From: an uncultured Planctomycetaceae bacterium
Lineage (GTDB): Bacteria; Planctomycetota; Phycisphaerae; UBA1845; UTPLA1
Assembly (NCBI GenBank): GCA_938008425.1
Contig: CALLKH010000242.1
Location: 1 to 11,049, forward strand
Reading direction: 5' to 3'
Length of the DNA: 11,049 nt
The position numbers and the translations under genes are program-made. Positions 1 through 7,038 of this stretch are shown piece by piece. Within the stretch, counting starts at the first letter, position 1, and every line of letters starts with the position of its first letter. The notes beneath the pieces are model-generated. The model worked only from the letters and a program-made list of their open reading frames with translations, searched no databases and was not told where the DNA came from.

Positions 1-1
1 C

Positions 2-592
2 GGCAAGGTCATCGGTCGGTATCGAAAGATGTTTCCCTTTCTGCCTTACGAAGTAGGCATTGAGTCCGGCGACAAGTTTTTCGTTTTTGATGTGCCCGAA
101 GTCGGTCGATTCGGCGTGTCGATCTGTTACGACATGTGGTTTCCCGAGACGTCGCGAACGCTCGCGGCCATGGGCGCCGAGGTCATCATTCATCCGACCC
201 TGACCACGACGATCGATCGCGACGTTGAACTGGCGATTGTTCGCGCAACCACCGCGACCAACCAGTGCTTCATGGTCGATATCAACGGCGCCGGCGACGG
301 CGGAAATGGGCGGTCGATCATCTGCGGCCCGGCCGGCGATGTGCTGCACCAGTTCGGTACGTCGGAGGAAATGGTGCCGCTGGAGATTGACCTCGATCGT
401 GTGCGGCGTTATCGCGAGGTCGGCCTTCGGGGTCTCGGACAGCCGCTCAAGAGTTTTCGAGACACGAAGGTGGAGTTTCCGGTGTACGCGCCGGGCGGCA
501 AGGGGTCCGAGTATCTGAAGGCGCTGGGCCCGCTCGTCAAGCAGACGCGCGGTTCGCGCGCCGGCATCAATGCCGATTCGCCGCCGAAATAG
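2..592 (+). CDS. Carbon-nitrogen hydrolase (nitrilase superfamily), 5' end missing
   Basis: The frame is open from base 2, upstream of the first ATG at 29, so the gene begins outside the window. About 196 residues are visible. Family members are usually near 270-300 residues, so roughly the first 80-100, including the catalytic Glu, are missing. The catalytic Lys is seen in the motif YRKMFPF (codon 26-28). The catalytic Cys is in VSICYDMWFPE (codon 125-127), the nucleophile-elbow signature of the superfamily. The later blocks GAEVIIHPT, RATTATNQCF and GRSIICGPAGDVL also fit the fold. Known members cleave amides, N-carbamoyl compounds or nitriles through a Cys-Glu-Lys triad. The ICYDMWFPE form recalls N-carbamoylputrescine amidases (ICWDQWFPE, from memory) but does not fix the substrate. 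The protein has no signal peptide in the visible part. It lies 84 bases before the decarboxylase on the same strand and probably shares its pathway. The superfamily call is firm; the substrate is unknown. Confidence 0.9.
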   Translation, partial: GKVIGRYRKMFPFLPYEVGIESGDKFFVFDVPEVGRFGVSICYDMWFPETSRTLAAMGAEVIIHPTLTTTIDRDVELAIVRATTATNQCFMVDINGAGDGGNGRSIICGPAGDVLHQFGTSEEMVPLEIDLDRVRRYREVGLRGLGQPLKSFRDTKVEFPVYAPGGKGSEYLKALGPLVKQTRGSRAGINADSPPK

Positions 593-626
593 ACGCCGCG
601 TCGAATCATTCAGGCATCGTCAGGCC

Positions 627-648
627 GCCCGGTCCTGGGTCACCGGGC
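627..648 (+). other. GC-rich inverted repeat between hydrolase and decarboxylase genes
   Basis: The arms GCCCGGT (627-633) and ACCGGGC (642-648) are perfectly complementary around an 8-base loop. No T-run follows, so it does not look like a standard intrinsic terminator. It could be a leader hairpin, a processing site or a weak attenuator of the downstream operon, or simply chance in GC-rich DNA. Confidence 0.3.
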
Positions 649-664
649 CACTTCGCGCCGGAAA

Positions 665-670
665 GAGGAG
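665..670 (+). promoter_or_regulatory. Ribosome binding site of the decarboxylase gene
   Basis: GAGGAG sits 6 bases before the ATG at 677 and supports that start for the long PLP enzyme, including its N-terminal extension. Confidence 0.65.
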
Positions 671-676
671 TCGAGA

Positions 677-3529
677 ATGACAGACAGAACAAACAACCAC
701 GCCAACTTGACGAACCTCGATCCGAGCCATGTCGCGCTCTACAACGTCAACCGGTTGCGGACGGACATCTGGCACTTTCTTCGCGACAGCGCCCGGCGCC
801 TGCGGCGCATTGAACTCGACGCCCGCTTCGCCGAGGACAAGGAAAGCCTCGTCACCGCGTGCAACGAGGTGTTCGATTTTCTCCGTCCGCTTGAGGATTA
901 CTTCGCATTTCCGGGCGTCACCGCCCTCGAACAGCTTCGCGCGAACTTCGATCGCGGCAGCTACAACGATCTCGCCCGTCAGACCATGCGCCTCGTGCGC
1001 ATGATGAACAACGGCGCCTATCGCCGGCTCGATCTCGCCTCCTCGCGCCTGCGGGACTACGCCGATCTGCTCAACATCACCAAGCTCAGCGAGGAACTCC
1101 ACACGAGGATTCGACAGGAGCGGCGGCTCTACTTTGAAGCACTGGTCGTGGACGATCTGACCCGGCTGGAGTCCCACGAACTGCGCGCACAGACGCGCGA
1201 ACTTCGCCGCATGGATGACAGCTTCCTCTACGAGGTCGTCGTCGCTTCGACCTACGAGGATGCGCTCATCGCGGTGCTGCTCAATCCGAATATCCAGAGT
1301 TGCATCGTGCGATACAGTTTCCCGTACCGCACGGAGAAGCGACTGAACTTTCTCGAAGAGATCTACACGGTGCTGGGTCTCGACCCGTCCGAGATGGAGA
1401 GACTCACCGGCACCGAGCGCAGTCTGAGCCTCGGCCGAATGCTCAAGGCGCTGCGCCCGGAACTTGACATCTTTCTCGTCACTGATGCACCGATCGAGGA
1501 TGTCGTCGGCGCGCCGAGCCGCGACTTCCGCCGGCTGTTCTATCTGCAGGAAAACTACCGCGAGGTGCACCTGAGTGTGCTCAAGGGCATCCACGAGCGC
1601 TACGACACGCCGTTCTTCACCGCGCTTCGCCGGTACAGCCAGAAGCCGACCGGCATGTTTCACGCATTACCCATTTCCCACTCCGCCACCATCACCAAGT
1701 CGCACTGGATCAAGGACCTCGCCCAGTTCTACGGCCACAACATCTTCGAAGCCGAGACGTCGGCCACCACGGGCGGGCTCGATTCACTGCTTCAGCCGAG
1801 CGGCTCACTGCGCGAGGCGCAGGAACTCTCCGCGCGGGCGTTCGGCTCGCGTCGAACGTATTTTGTCACCAACGGCACTTCGACCGCCAACAAGATCGTC
1901 ACGCAGGCGTTGATCCGCCCCGGCGACATCGTGATGCTGGCGCACGACTGCCACAAGTCGCATCCGTACGCAGCCATCCTGGCCGGCGCCCACACGGTTT
2001 ATCTCGACGCGTACCCGCTGTCGGATTATTCGATGTACGGCGGCGTGCCGCTGGTCGAGATCAAGCGGCGCCTGCTTGAACTCAAGCGCGCCGGAAAGCT
2101 GGATTGCGTTCGCATGCTGCTGCTGACGAACATCACGTTCGACGGCATCGCCTATGACCCGGTGCGAATCATGGAGGAGATCCTGGCGATCAAGCCGGAC
2201 ATGATCTTCCTATGGGACGAGGCGTGGTCCGCCTATGCGCGCTACGCGCCGGTGCTGCGCCGCCGCACGTCGATGTGGTCCGCGTCGTATCTTCGAGAGC
2301 GATTCGCCGAGAAGGAATACGCCGTCGAGTACGCCAACTGGCGGGCGAGTTTCGACGCGCTCGATCCGAACGATGACGCCACGTGGCTGGACAACCGGCT
2401 CATGCCCGACCCCGAGCAGGTTCGCGTTCGCGTCTATGCCACGCAGTCCACGCACAAGACGCTCACTGCGCTGCGACAGGGGTCGATGATCCACGTTCAC
2501 GACCAGGACTTCGAACATCACGTGCGCAACGCCTTCAACGAAGCGTATATGACACACACATCGACCTCGCCCAACTACCAGATTCTCGCGACGCTCGACG
2601 TCGGCCGCCGCCAGGTCGAACTCGAGGGCTACGACTTCGTGGCGAGAAGCATCACCCTGGCGATGATGCTTCGCGAACGCGTCGACTCAGATCCGATGCT
2701 CTGCAAGTATTTCCGCGTGCTCGGCCCGCGCGACATGATTCCTGTTCAATACAGGCCCTCGGGCATCCTTCGCTATTACGACTCCAAGGTCGGCTGGGGG
2801 CGGATGGACCTTGCGGCGCAGGCCGACGAGTTCGTGCTCGATCCCACGCGCGTCACGCTGCACATCGGCCGCACCGGCATGGACGGCGATACGTTCAAGA
2901 AAATGCTGATGGATCGGTATGACATTCAGATCAACAAGACGTCGCGAAACACCGTGCTGTTCATGATTCACATCGGCATGACGCGCGGCACGATCGCCCA
3001 TCTGGTCAACGTGCTCACGCAGATCGCCCGCGACCTCGACGACAAGCTCGACCGCTGGAGCCAGGTCGAAATGAATCTCTTTCACAGCCAGATCAAGGCG
3101 CTCACGGAGGATCTGCCGCCCCTGCCGAATTTCAGCCGGTTCCATTCCACCTTCAAGCCGTCGCGCGACAGCACCACGCCCGAAGGCGACATGCGCCGGG
3201 CGTTCTTTCTCGCCTATGACGAGAAGCACTGTGAATACCTGAAGCTGCACGACGGTTCGCTGCTGGCGGAGATCGAATCCGGGCGCGAGGTTGTCTCGGC
3301 GGCGTTCATCACGCCGTATCCGCCGGGCTTTCCCGTGCTCGCGCCTGGGCAGGTGATCACACGCGAAATCGTTCAGTTTCTCATGGCGCTCGATGTCAAG
3401 GAGATCCACGGCTACGAAACCGCATTCGGCCTCCGCGTCTTCACCGCCGCGGCGGTCGCCACCGAGGAGCGTCGGATCAACGGCCGCCCGACGAACTCCC
3501 CCAGGAAAAAAGAAGGAGTGACAACATGA
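677..3529 (+). CDS. PLP-dependent Orn/Lys/Arg decarboxylase family protein, long divergent form
   Basis: Fold-type I PLP enzyme of the bacterial ornithine/lysine/arginine decarboxylase family, probably cytoplasmic. About 180 helical N-terminal residues precede a receiver-like wing segment (about 183-310). The PLP domain follows from about 327. Visible landmarks are TNGTSTANK (398-406), phosphate and cofactor binding; CHKS with the PLP-stacking His426; WDEAW with Asp514, which should bind the pyridine nitrogen; QSTHK with Schiff-base Lys594; and FNEAYMTHTSTSPNY. The C-terminal domain is marked by ITPYPPGFPVLAPGQVIT near residue 875. At 950 residues it is longer than E. coli LdcI or AdiA (about 715-755). 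Two oddities stand out: the usual PGHxGG start of the PLP domain reads LPISHSATI, and about 43 extra residues lie between Asp514 and Lys594 compared with LdcI. The substrate could be a basic amino acid or a modified one; decarboxylation itself is inferred from the family. A GAGGAG ribosome site supports the start. The gene overlaps the next by ATGA. Confidence 0.9.
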   Translation: MTDRTNNHANLTNLDPSHVALYNVNRLRTDIWHFLRDSARRLRRIELDARFAEDKESLVTACNEVFDFLRPLEDYFAFPGVTALEQLRANFDRGSYNDLARQTMRLVRMMNNGAYRRLDLASSRLRDYADLLNITKLSEELHTRIRQERRLYFEALVVDDLTRLESHELRAQTRELRRMDDSFLYEVVVASTYEDALIAVLLNPNIQSCIVRYSFPYRTEKRLNFLEEIYTVLGLDPSEMERLTGTERSLSLGRMLKALRPELDIFLVTDAPIEDVVGAPSRDFRRLFYLQENYREVHLSVLKGIHERYDTPFFTALRRYSQKPTGMFHALPISHSATITKSHWIKDLAQFYGHNIFEAETSATTGGLDSLLQPSGSLREAQELSARAFGSRRTYFVTNGTSTANKIVTQALIRPGDIVMLAHDCHKSHPYAAILAGAHTVYLDAYPLSDYSMYGGVPLVEIKRRLLELKRAGKLDCVRMLLLTNITFDGIAYDPVRIMEEILAIKPDMIFLWDEAWSAYARYAPVLRRRTSMWSASYLRERFAEKEYAVEYANWRASFDALDPNDDATWLDNRLMPDPEQVRVRVYATQSTHKTLTALRQGSMIHVHDQDFEHHVRNAFNEAYMTHTSTSPNYQILATLDVGRRQVELEGYDFVARSITLAMMLRERVDSDPMLCKYFRVLGPRDMIPVQYRPSGILRYYDSKVGWGRMDLAAQADEFVLDPTRVTLHIGRTGMDGDTFKKMLMDRYDIQINKTSRNTVLFMIHIGMTRGTIAHLVNVLTQIARDLDDKLDRWSQVEMNLFHSQIKALTEDLPPLPNFSRFHSTFKPSRDSTTPEGDMRRAFFLAYDEKHCEYLKLHDGSLLAEIESGREVVSAAFITPYPPGFPVLAPGQVITREIVQFLMALDVKEIHGYETAFGLRVFTAAAVATEERRINGRPTNSPRKKEGVTT
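3513..3518 (+). promoter_or_regulatory. Ribosome binding site inside the end of the decarboxylase gene
   Basis: AAGGAG lies 7 bases before the ATG at 3526. It sits inside the last codons of the decarboxylase gene, whose stop TGA shares bases with that ATG (ATGA at 3526-3529). This fixes the ligase start and points to translational coupling. Confidence 0.75.
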
Positions 3530-5016
3530 CCCAGACCCCAACCGCAAAAGAGCGAACGCTTCGCGGCCTCTCCGATATCCGCCTGTTCTTTCATCGCAAC
3601 GAGACGCCGATCTACTTCATCAGTGCGACAAACTTCAACCTCATCGGCATCGACGAGTGGGTGCGAAACTTCAAGTGCATCAACTACATCGACTGCTTTG
3701 ACGGCCAGCACCCCAACGTCCTCGTGCCGCCGGAAATCCCGCATAAGCCGTTCACCAGCATCGAAGACATCAACCACTACCTGCTTCAGCACAAGGAAGT
3801 CGTCGATTACGTCCGCTCGCGCGCCGTGAATGGCGACGCCGGCAAGGCCGTGTTCCTTTTCTTCGATGAAGAGACCGAGGCGATGTGCAGGGAGCTTGGC
3901 CTTGAAATCTGCTTTCCGAAGGCGAGCCTGCGGAAGATGATCGACGACAAGATTTCCGCGACGCGCATCGCCGATCGCGCCGGAATCGCCAGCGTGCCCA
4001 ACGTCCTCGCGAAGATCGAGTCCTGGGCCCAGCTTCGCAAGGCCGCGGTTGAACTCGGCGAACAGCTCGTCATCCAGACCGCCTTCGGCGACTCCGGCCA
4101 CACGACGTTCTTCATCTCGAACGAAGCGGAGTACAACAAGTACGCCGATGAAATCGCCCGCGAGCCCGAGGTCAAGATCATGAAGCGCATCCGCTGCCGC
4201 GGCGCTGCGCAGGAGGCGTGCGTCACGCGGCACGGCACCATCGTCGGCCCGCTCATGACGGAGCTCGTCGGCTTCAAGGAGCTCACACCCTATCGCGGCG
4301 GCTGGTGCGGCAATGAGGTCTACGCCGAATCGTTCTCGCACGACGTTCGCAACAAGGCCCGCGACATGACCTTCAGCTTCGGCGAGGAACTTCGCAAGCT
4401 CGGCTACCGAGGATACTTCGAGCTCGATTTCCTTCGCGATCTCGACACCGACACGCTCTACCTCGGCGAGGTCAATCCGCGCGTCACCGGGGCGAGCGCC
4501 ATGACCAACCTGGCCGCGTTCGCCCATGCCGATGCGCCGCTCTTTCTGTTCCATCTGCTTGAATGGGCCGGCGTCGACTTTGAGCTCGATGTTGAGGGCC
4601 TGAACGCCCGCTGGGCCGATCCCGCCAATATCGACAACTGGGGGCAGCTTGTCATCAAGCATACCGCCGACACGACCGAGCTCATCACGGCCGCGCCGAA
4701 GTCGGGCATCTGGCGGATCAACGCCGACGGCTCGCTCAGCTACGTCCGCATGCAGACCCACCGGCGAACGGTCGGCAGCGAGCAGGAGGCGTTTTTCCTT
4801 CGCATCGCAAAAGAGGGCGACTACAAGTACGAAGGCGCCGATCTCGGCATTCTGATCACCCCCGGCCGGCTCATGACCGAGGATTTTGCGATGAATGATC
4901 GTGCACGGGCGTGGACGAATGGTATCCTTGCACAATACAAGTCGCGTCCGGTGACTCCCGCCGAGTCAGACGCGTCGGTGCAGGTTGCCGAAGTCGGCAA
5001 TTTCAAGATGCTTTGA
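3526..5016 (+). CDS. ATP-grasp ligase-like protein (often annotated as biotin carboxylase)
   Basis: A 496-residue cytoplasmic protein with an ATP-grasp core. An N-terminal preATP-grasp part (about 1-125) precedes DDKISATRIADRAGI near residues 140-154, the lid and ATP-binding entry. The strand LVIQTAFGDSGHTTF (about 181-195) follows. The Mg-ATP site is formed by FELDF (Glu299, Asp301) and GEVNPRVTGAS (Glu315, Asn317, Arg319). The E-x-N-P-R element is the hallmark of carboxylate-amine ligases, which activate a carboxylate as acyl phosphate and join it to an amine. The family resemblance is to the biotin carboxylase/carbamoyl phosphate synthase clan, but there is no biotin carrier or carboxyltransferase gene nearby, so true biotin carboxylation is unlikely. 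The C-terminal portion (about 340-496) is not one I recognise. Coupling to a decarboxylase suggests that it ligates the amine made by that enzyme, which is inference. A strong ribosome site and the ATGA overlap set the start; the stop overlaps the next start. Confidence 0.85.
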   Translation: MTQTPTAKERTLRGLSDIRLFFHRNETPIYFISATNFNLIGIDEWVRNFKCINYIDCFDGQHPNVLVPPEIPHKPFTSIEDINHYLLQHKEVVDYVRSRAVNGDAGKAVFLFFDEETEAMCRELGLEICFPKASLRKMIDDKISATRIADRAGIASVPNVLAKIESWAQLRKAAVELGEQLVIQTAFGDSGHTTFFISNEAEYNKYADEIAREPEVKIMKRIRCRGAAQEACVTRHGTIVGPLMTELVGFKELTPYRGGWCGNEVYAESFSHDVRNKARDMTFSFGEELRKLGYRGYFELDFLRDLDTDTLYLGEVNPRVTGASAMTNLAAFAHADAPLFLFHLLEWAGVDFELDVEGLNARWADPANIDNWGQLVIKHTADTTELITAAPKSGIWRINADGSLSYVRMQTHRRTVGSEQEAFFLRIAKEGDYKYEGADLGILITPGRLMTEDFAMNDRARAWTNGILAQYKSRPVTPAESDASVQVAEVGNFKML

Positions 5017-5990
5017 TGAACGTACTGTTCTCGTCGATTCAGGAGCCCAGGCCCGGCGACAAGTGGAAGTGGCTGTCTAATCAACTTTGGCCGAGCTATG
5101 AAACGTGGTTCCTGAAGGAGGGCGCGGACGCGCGGCCGAAGTTTCTCGCCTGTGAGCGAGCGCTGCGCGCCCACATGCCCGAGTTGATGCCGACGTACGA
5201 GCGCCTTGCGGAGCTGGCCGGCGGCGGCGACATCGAGGCGCGGTTCCTCAGCCTTTACTGCCCGACACCCTATCTCACCGGCTGTTCGCAGGCCGTCTGG
5301 AAGCGCGACCAGCCGCGGCTCGTTCGCAATTACGACTACAACCCGGACATGTGGGAGGGCGTGCTCCTTCACACCGAGTGGAACGGCCGCAAGGTCATCG
5401 CCATGAGCGACTGCCTCTGGGGCGTGCTCGACGGCATCAATGACGCGGGGCTGGCCGTCTCGCTTTCGTTCGGCGGTCGCAAGGCGGTGGGCGAGGGGTT
5501 CGGCATTCCGCTCATCCTGCGATACATCCTCGAATTCTGCGAGACGACGCCCGAGGCCCAGAAGGTGCTCTCGCGCGTGCCGAGCCACATGTCGTACAAC
5601 GTCACGCTGCTTGACGCCCGCGGCCGGCATCGCACCATCTTCGTCGCGCCGGACCGCGTGCCGATCATCACCAGCAAGCACCTCGCGACGAATCACCAGG
5701 AGCAGGTGGAGTGGCACGAACACGCCATCGCCACCGCCAGCGTGGACCGCGCCCACTTCCTCGCCCTGCGCCTCGAAGACCCGCACGAAACGGCCGACCG
5801 CTTCACCGCCCGCTTCCTCGAACCGCCGCTGTACTCGAAGCGCTTCGACCACGGCTGGGGCACGCTCTACTCCGCCGCCTACGACCCCACCCGCCGATCG
5901 GCCACGCTGATGTGGCCAACGTATCGGCTGGTGCAGACGATCGACGAATTCGTGGAGGGGTCGCTGGAGATTCACTATCGAGCGGGGTGA
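5016..5990 (+). CDS. C45/AAT-type Ntn hydrolase (linear amide hydrolase or acyltransferase)
   Basis: A 324-residue protein of the acyl-CoA:6-aminopenicillanate acyltransferase/choloylglycine hydrolase group of Ntn hydrolases. The probable nucleophile is Cys90 in LTGCSQAVW. It is followed by RNYDY with Arg104 and Asp107, matching the Arg/Asp pair three residues apart in choloylglycine hydrolases. Further expected elements are DGINDAGL (Asn142) and SYNVTLLD (Asn195), the likely oxyanion positions. In this family Cys must become N-terminal, so cleavage between Gly89 and Cys90 should give an 89-residue alpha chain and a 235-residue beta chain. Members cleave or form amide bonds. The frame is also open upstream to an ATG at 4911, but the start at 5016 is preferred because it forms a TGATG overlap with the ligase stop. 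No good ribosome site is seen, which fits translational coupling. No signal peptide is visible, so it is probably cytoplasmic. The substrate is unknown and may be the ligase product. Confidence 0.87.
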   Translation: MNVLFSSIQEPRPGDKWKWLSNQLWPSYETWFLKEGADARPKFLACERALRAHMPELMPTYERLAELAGGGDIEARFLSLYCPTPYLTGCSQAVWKRDQPRLVRNYDYNPDMWEGVLLHTEWNGRKVIAMSDCLWGVLDGINDAGLAVSLSFGGRKAVGEGFGIPLILRYILEFCETTPEAQKVLSRVPSHMSYNVTLLDARGRHRTIFVAPDRVPIITSKHLATNHQEQVEWHEHAIATASVDRAHFLALRLEDPHETADRFTARFLEPPLYSKRFDHGWGTLYSAAYDPTRRSATLMWPTYRLVQTIDEFVEGSLEIHYRAG

Positions 5991-6052
5991 TGGCGGCCTG
6001 GCTTTGCGTTGTGGGGTATCATTGTGTCCGGGCGGCCTCTAAGAGCAAGTCG

Positions 6053-6081
6053 TTGACAAGCGATTTCGGGATTGATTGACT
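6053..6081 (+). promoter_or_regulatory. Possible sigma70-like promoter before the GNAT gene
   Basis: A perfect TTGACA (6053-6058) lies 17 bases before a poor -10 match, TTGACT (6076-6081, three of six bases). It is in the 137-base gap after the Ntn hydrolase gene, where a separate promoter would make sense. The rest of this gap (5991-6127) shows no terminator. The -35 match may be chance. Confidence 0.22.
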
Positions 6082-6115
6082 GTTGATGTGGCTGGTGTGA
6101 TCAAGAGCGCAGTCC

Positions 6116-6119
6116 GGAG
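6116..6119 (+). promoter_or_regulatory. Ribosome binding site of the GNAT gene
   Basis: GGAG stands 8 bases before the ATG at 6128 and favours that start over the in-frame ATG codons at 6164 and 6200. Confidence 0.5.
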
Positions 6120-6127
6120 TACTCGTC

Positions 6128-6934
6128 ATGAGAACAAAAGATGCCTGCCCCTCCATCGCCGCCATGGGAAGTCAGACCGCCTCAATCGCCGCGGCTCACA
6201 TGGAGCGGGCGTTTCGTTACATCCTGCGCGGGCCGAACGTCACGGCCGAGCCGGGGTTTGTGCGGCTCATCACCGGCGAGCCTCATCCGTTCGGGAACTT
6301 CGCGGTCTTCTCGGAGACGGCGGCGCCGGCCGAGATGCAGGCAGCCATGGGGCCGCTGGTCGAATGCGGTGCGCCGGCCGCGCTGTTGCTGACGGCGCCG
6401 GCGTCGGACGCGACCGCGAAACTTCTCGCCGATTCGGGCTTCGTGTCCGACCATCCGATGCCCGCCATGGCCGTCGAGACTGACGTTCTGGGTGCTACCA
6501 GTCTGCCACCGGGGTACACGTTCAGCCGGGTCGGCGAAGGCGCCGAGAGCGACGAGTGGGCCGGGCAATTCTCGGTCGGCTTCGAGATTCCGCACGCGGT
6601 CGGAGAGGCGTTCTCGCCCAACGCGGTTCACGCGACGACGGCCGCCGACGCGCCGATTCAGTACTTCGCGATTCGCAAGGGCGGCAAAATGGTCTGCACC
6701 TCGCTCGTCTATCTCGCCGATGGCGTGGCCGGCATCTACTGCGTCGCCACGATCCCCGAGGAGCGCGGCCGCGGGCTCGCCGCCCACGTGACGGCCGAAC
6801 CGCTCCGCCTTCTTCGCCGACTGGGCTACAACGTCGGCGTGCTGCAATCCACGGCGGCAGGGCACTCGGTGTATCGCAGGCTGGGGTTCAAGGAGTTCGG
6901 CGAGCTGGGGTTCTATGTGCGGCTGCCGGGGTGA
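6128..6934 (+). CDS. GNAT family N-acetyltransferase
   Basis: A 268-residue protein. The C-terminal half carries the acetyl-CoA binding motif A: strand GIYCVATIPEERGRGLAAHV, with R213-x-x-G216-x-A218 as the pyrophosphate loop and V206 opening the beta-4 strand. Before it stands the substrate-side strand GGKMVCTSLVYLADG. After it come LRRLGYNVGVLQST and SVYRRLGFKEFG, the usual helix and the 'Y-x-x-L-G-F' block ending the GNAT fold. The N-terminal 125 residues resemble a degenerate second GNAT half, as in many two-domain bacterial acetyltransferases of this length. It should transfer acetyl from acetyl-CoA to an amine in the cytoplasm; the acceptor cannot be read from sequence. It lies 137 bases after the Ntn hydrolase on the same strand, so it may be co-transcribed or have its own promoter, and it is the last gene before the convergent junction. 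It may acetylate an amine from the upstream enzymes, but a resistance or unrelated role is equally possible. Confidence 0.88.
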   Translation: MRTKDACPSIAAMGSQTASIAAAHMERAFRYILRGPNVTAEPGFVRLITGEPHPFGNFAVFSETAAPAEMQAAMGPLVECGAPAALLLTAPASDATAKLLADSGFVSDHPMPAMAVETDVLGATSLPPGYTFSRVGEGAESDEWAGQFSVGFEIPHAVGEAFSPNAVHATTAADAPIQYFAIRKGGKMVCTSLVYLADGVAGIYCVATIPEERGRGLAAHVTAEPLRLLRRLGYNVGVLQSTAAGHSVYRRLGFKEFGELGFYVRLPG

Positions 6935-7038
6935 AGCGGGTGGGGAGATTCAGTGAATGGCCGTCGATAGATTGGAGAATTGGGTGGTAGAAAGCCGCGT
7001 TGAGGCGGGGAAGCTGTGATCCGTAGGGTGTGACAAGC
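6935..7038. other. Convergent intergenic region without a clear terminator
   Basis: This stretch separates the + strand enzyme cluster from the - strand repeat-protein cluster. It holds only short inverted repeats, such as the 11-base ATTCAGTGAAT at 6948-6958 and a 4-base CCGC/GCGG stem within CCGCGTTGAGGCGG. None is followed by a T-run on either strand. A Rho-dependent or structurally unusual terminator would be needed. Confidence 0.5.

Noticed and set aside
620..1663. A 347-codon open frame on the - strand opposite the decarboxylase N-terminus
   Set aside because: Same mirrored composition, no motif, and fully covered by a sense frame continuous with a recognised enzyme. Similar antisense frames at 2687-3547 and 4821-5975 were rejected for the same reason.
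3412..4935. A 507-codon open frame on the - strand opposite the ATP-grasp gene, longer than the sense gene
   Set aside because: The sense frame has clear ATP-grasp motifs, ribosome site and coupled starts. The antisense product has no domain and a His/Val/Arg/Asp-rich composition typical of frames mirrored from GC-rich codons.
4911..5015. 35 extra N-terminal codons for the Ntn hydrolase from the ATG at 4911
   Set aside because: They overlap the ligase C-terminus by over 100 bases, and the TGATG overlap at 5014-5018 gives a more natural start.
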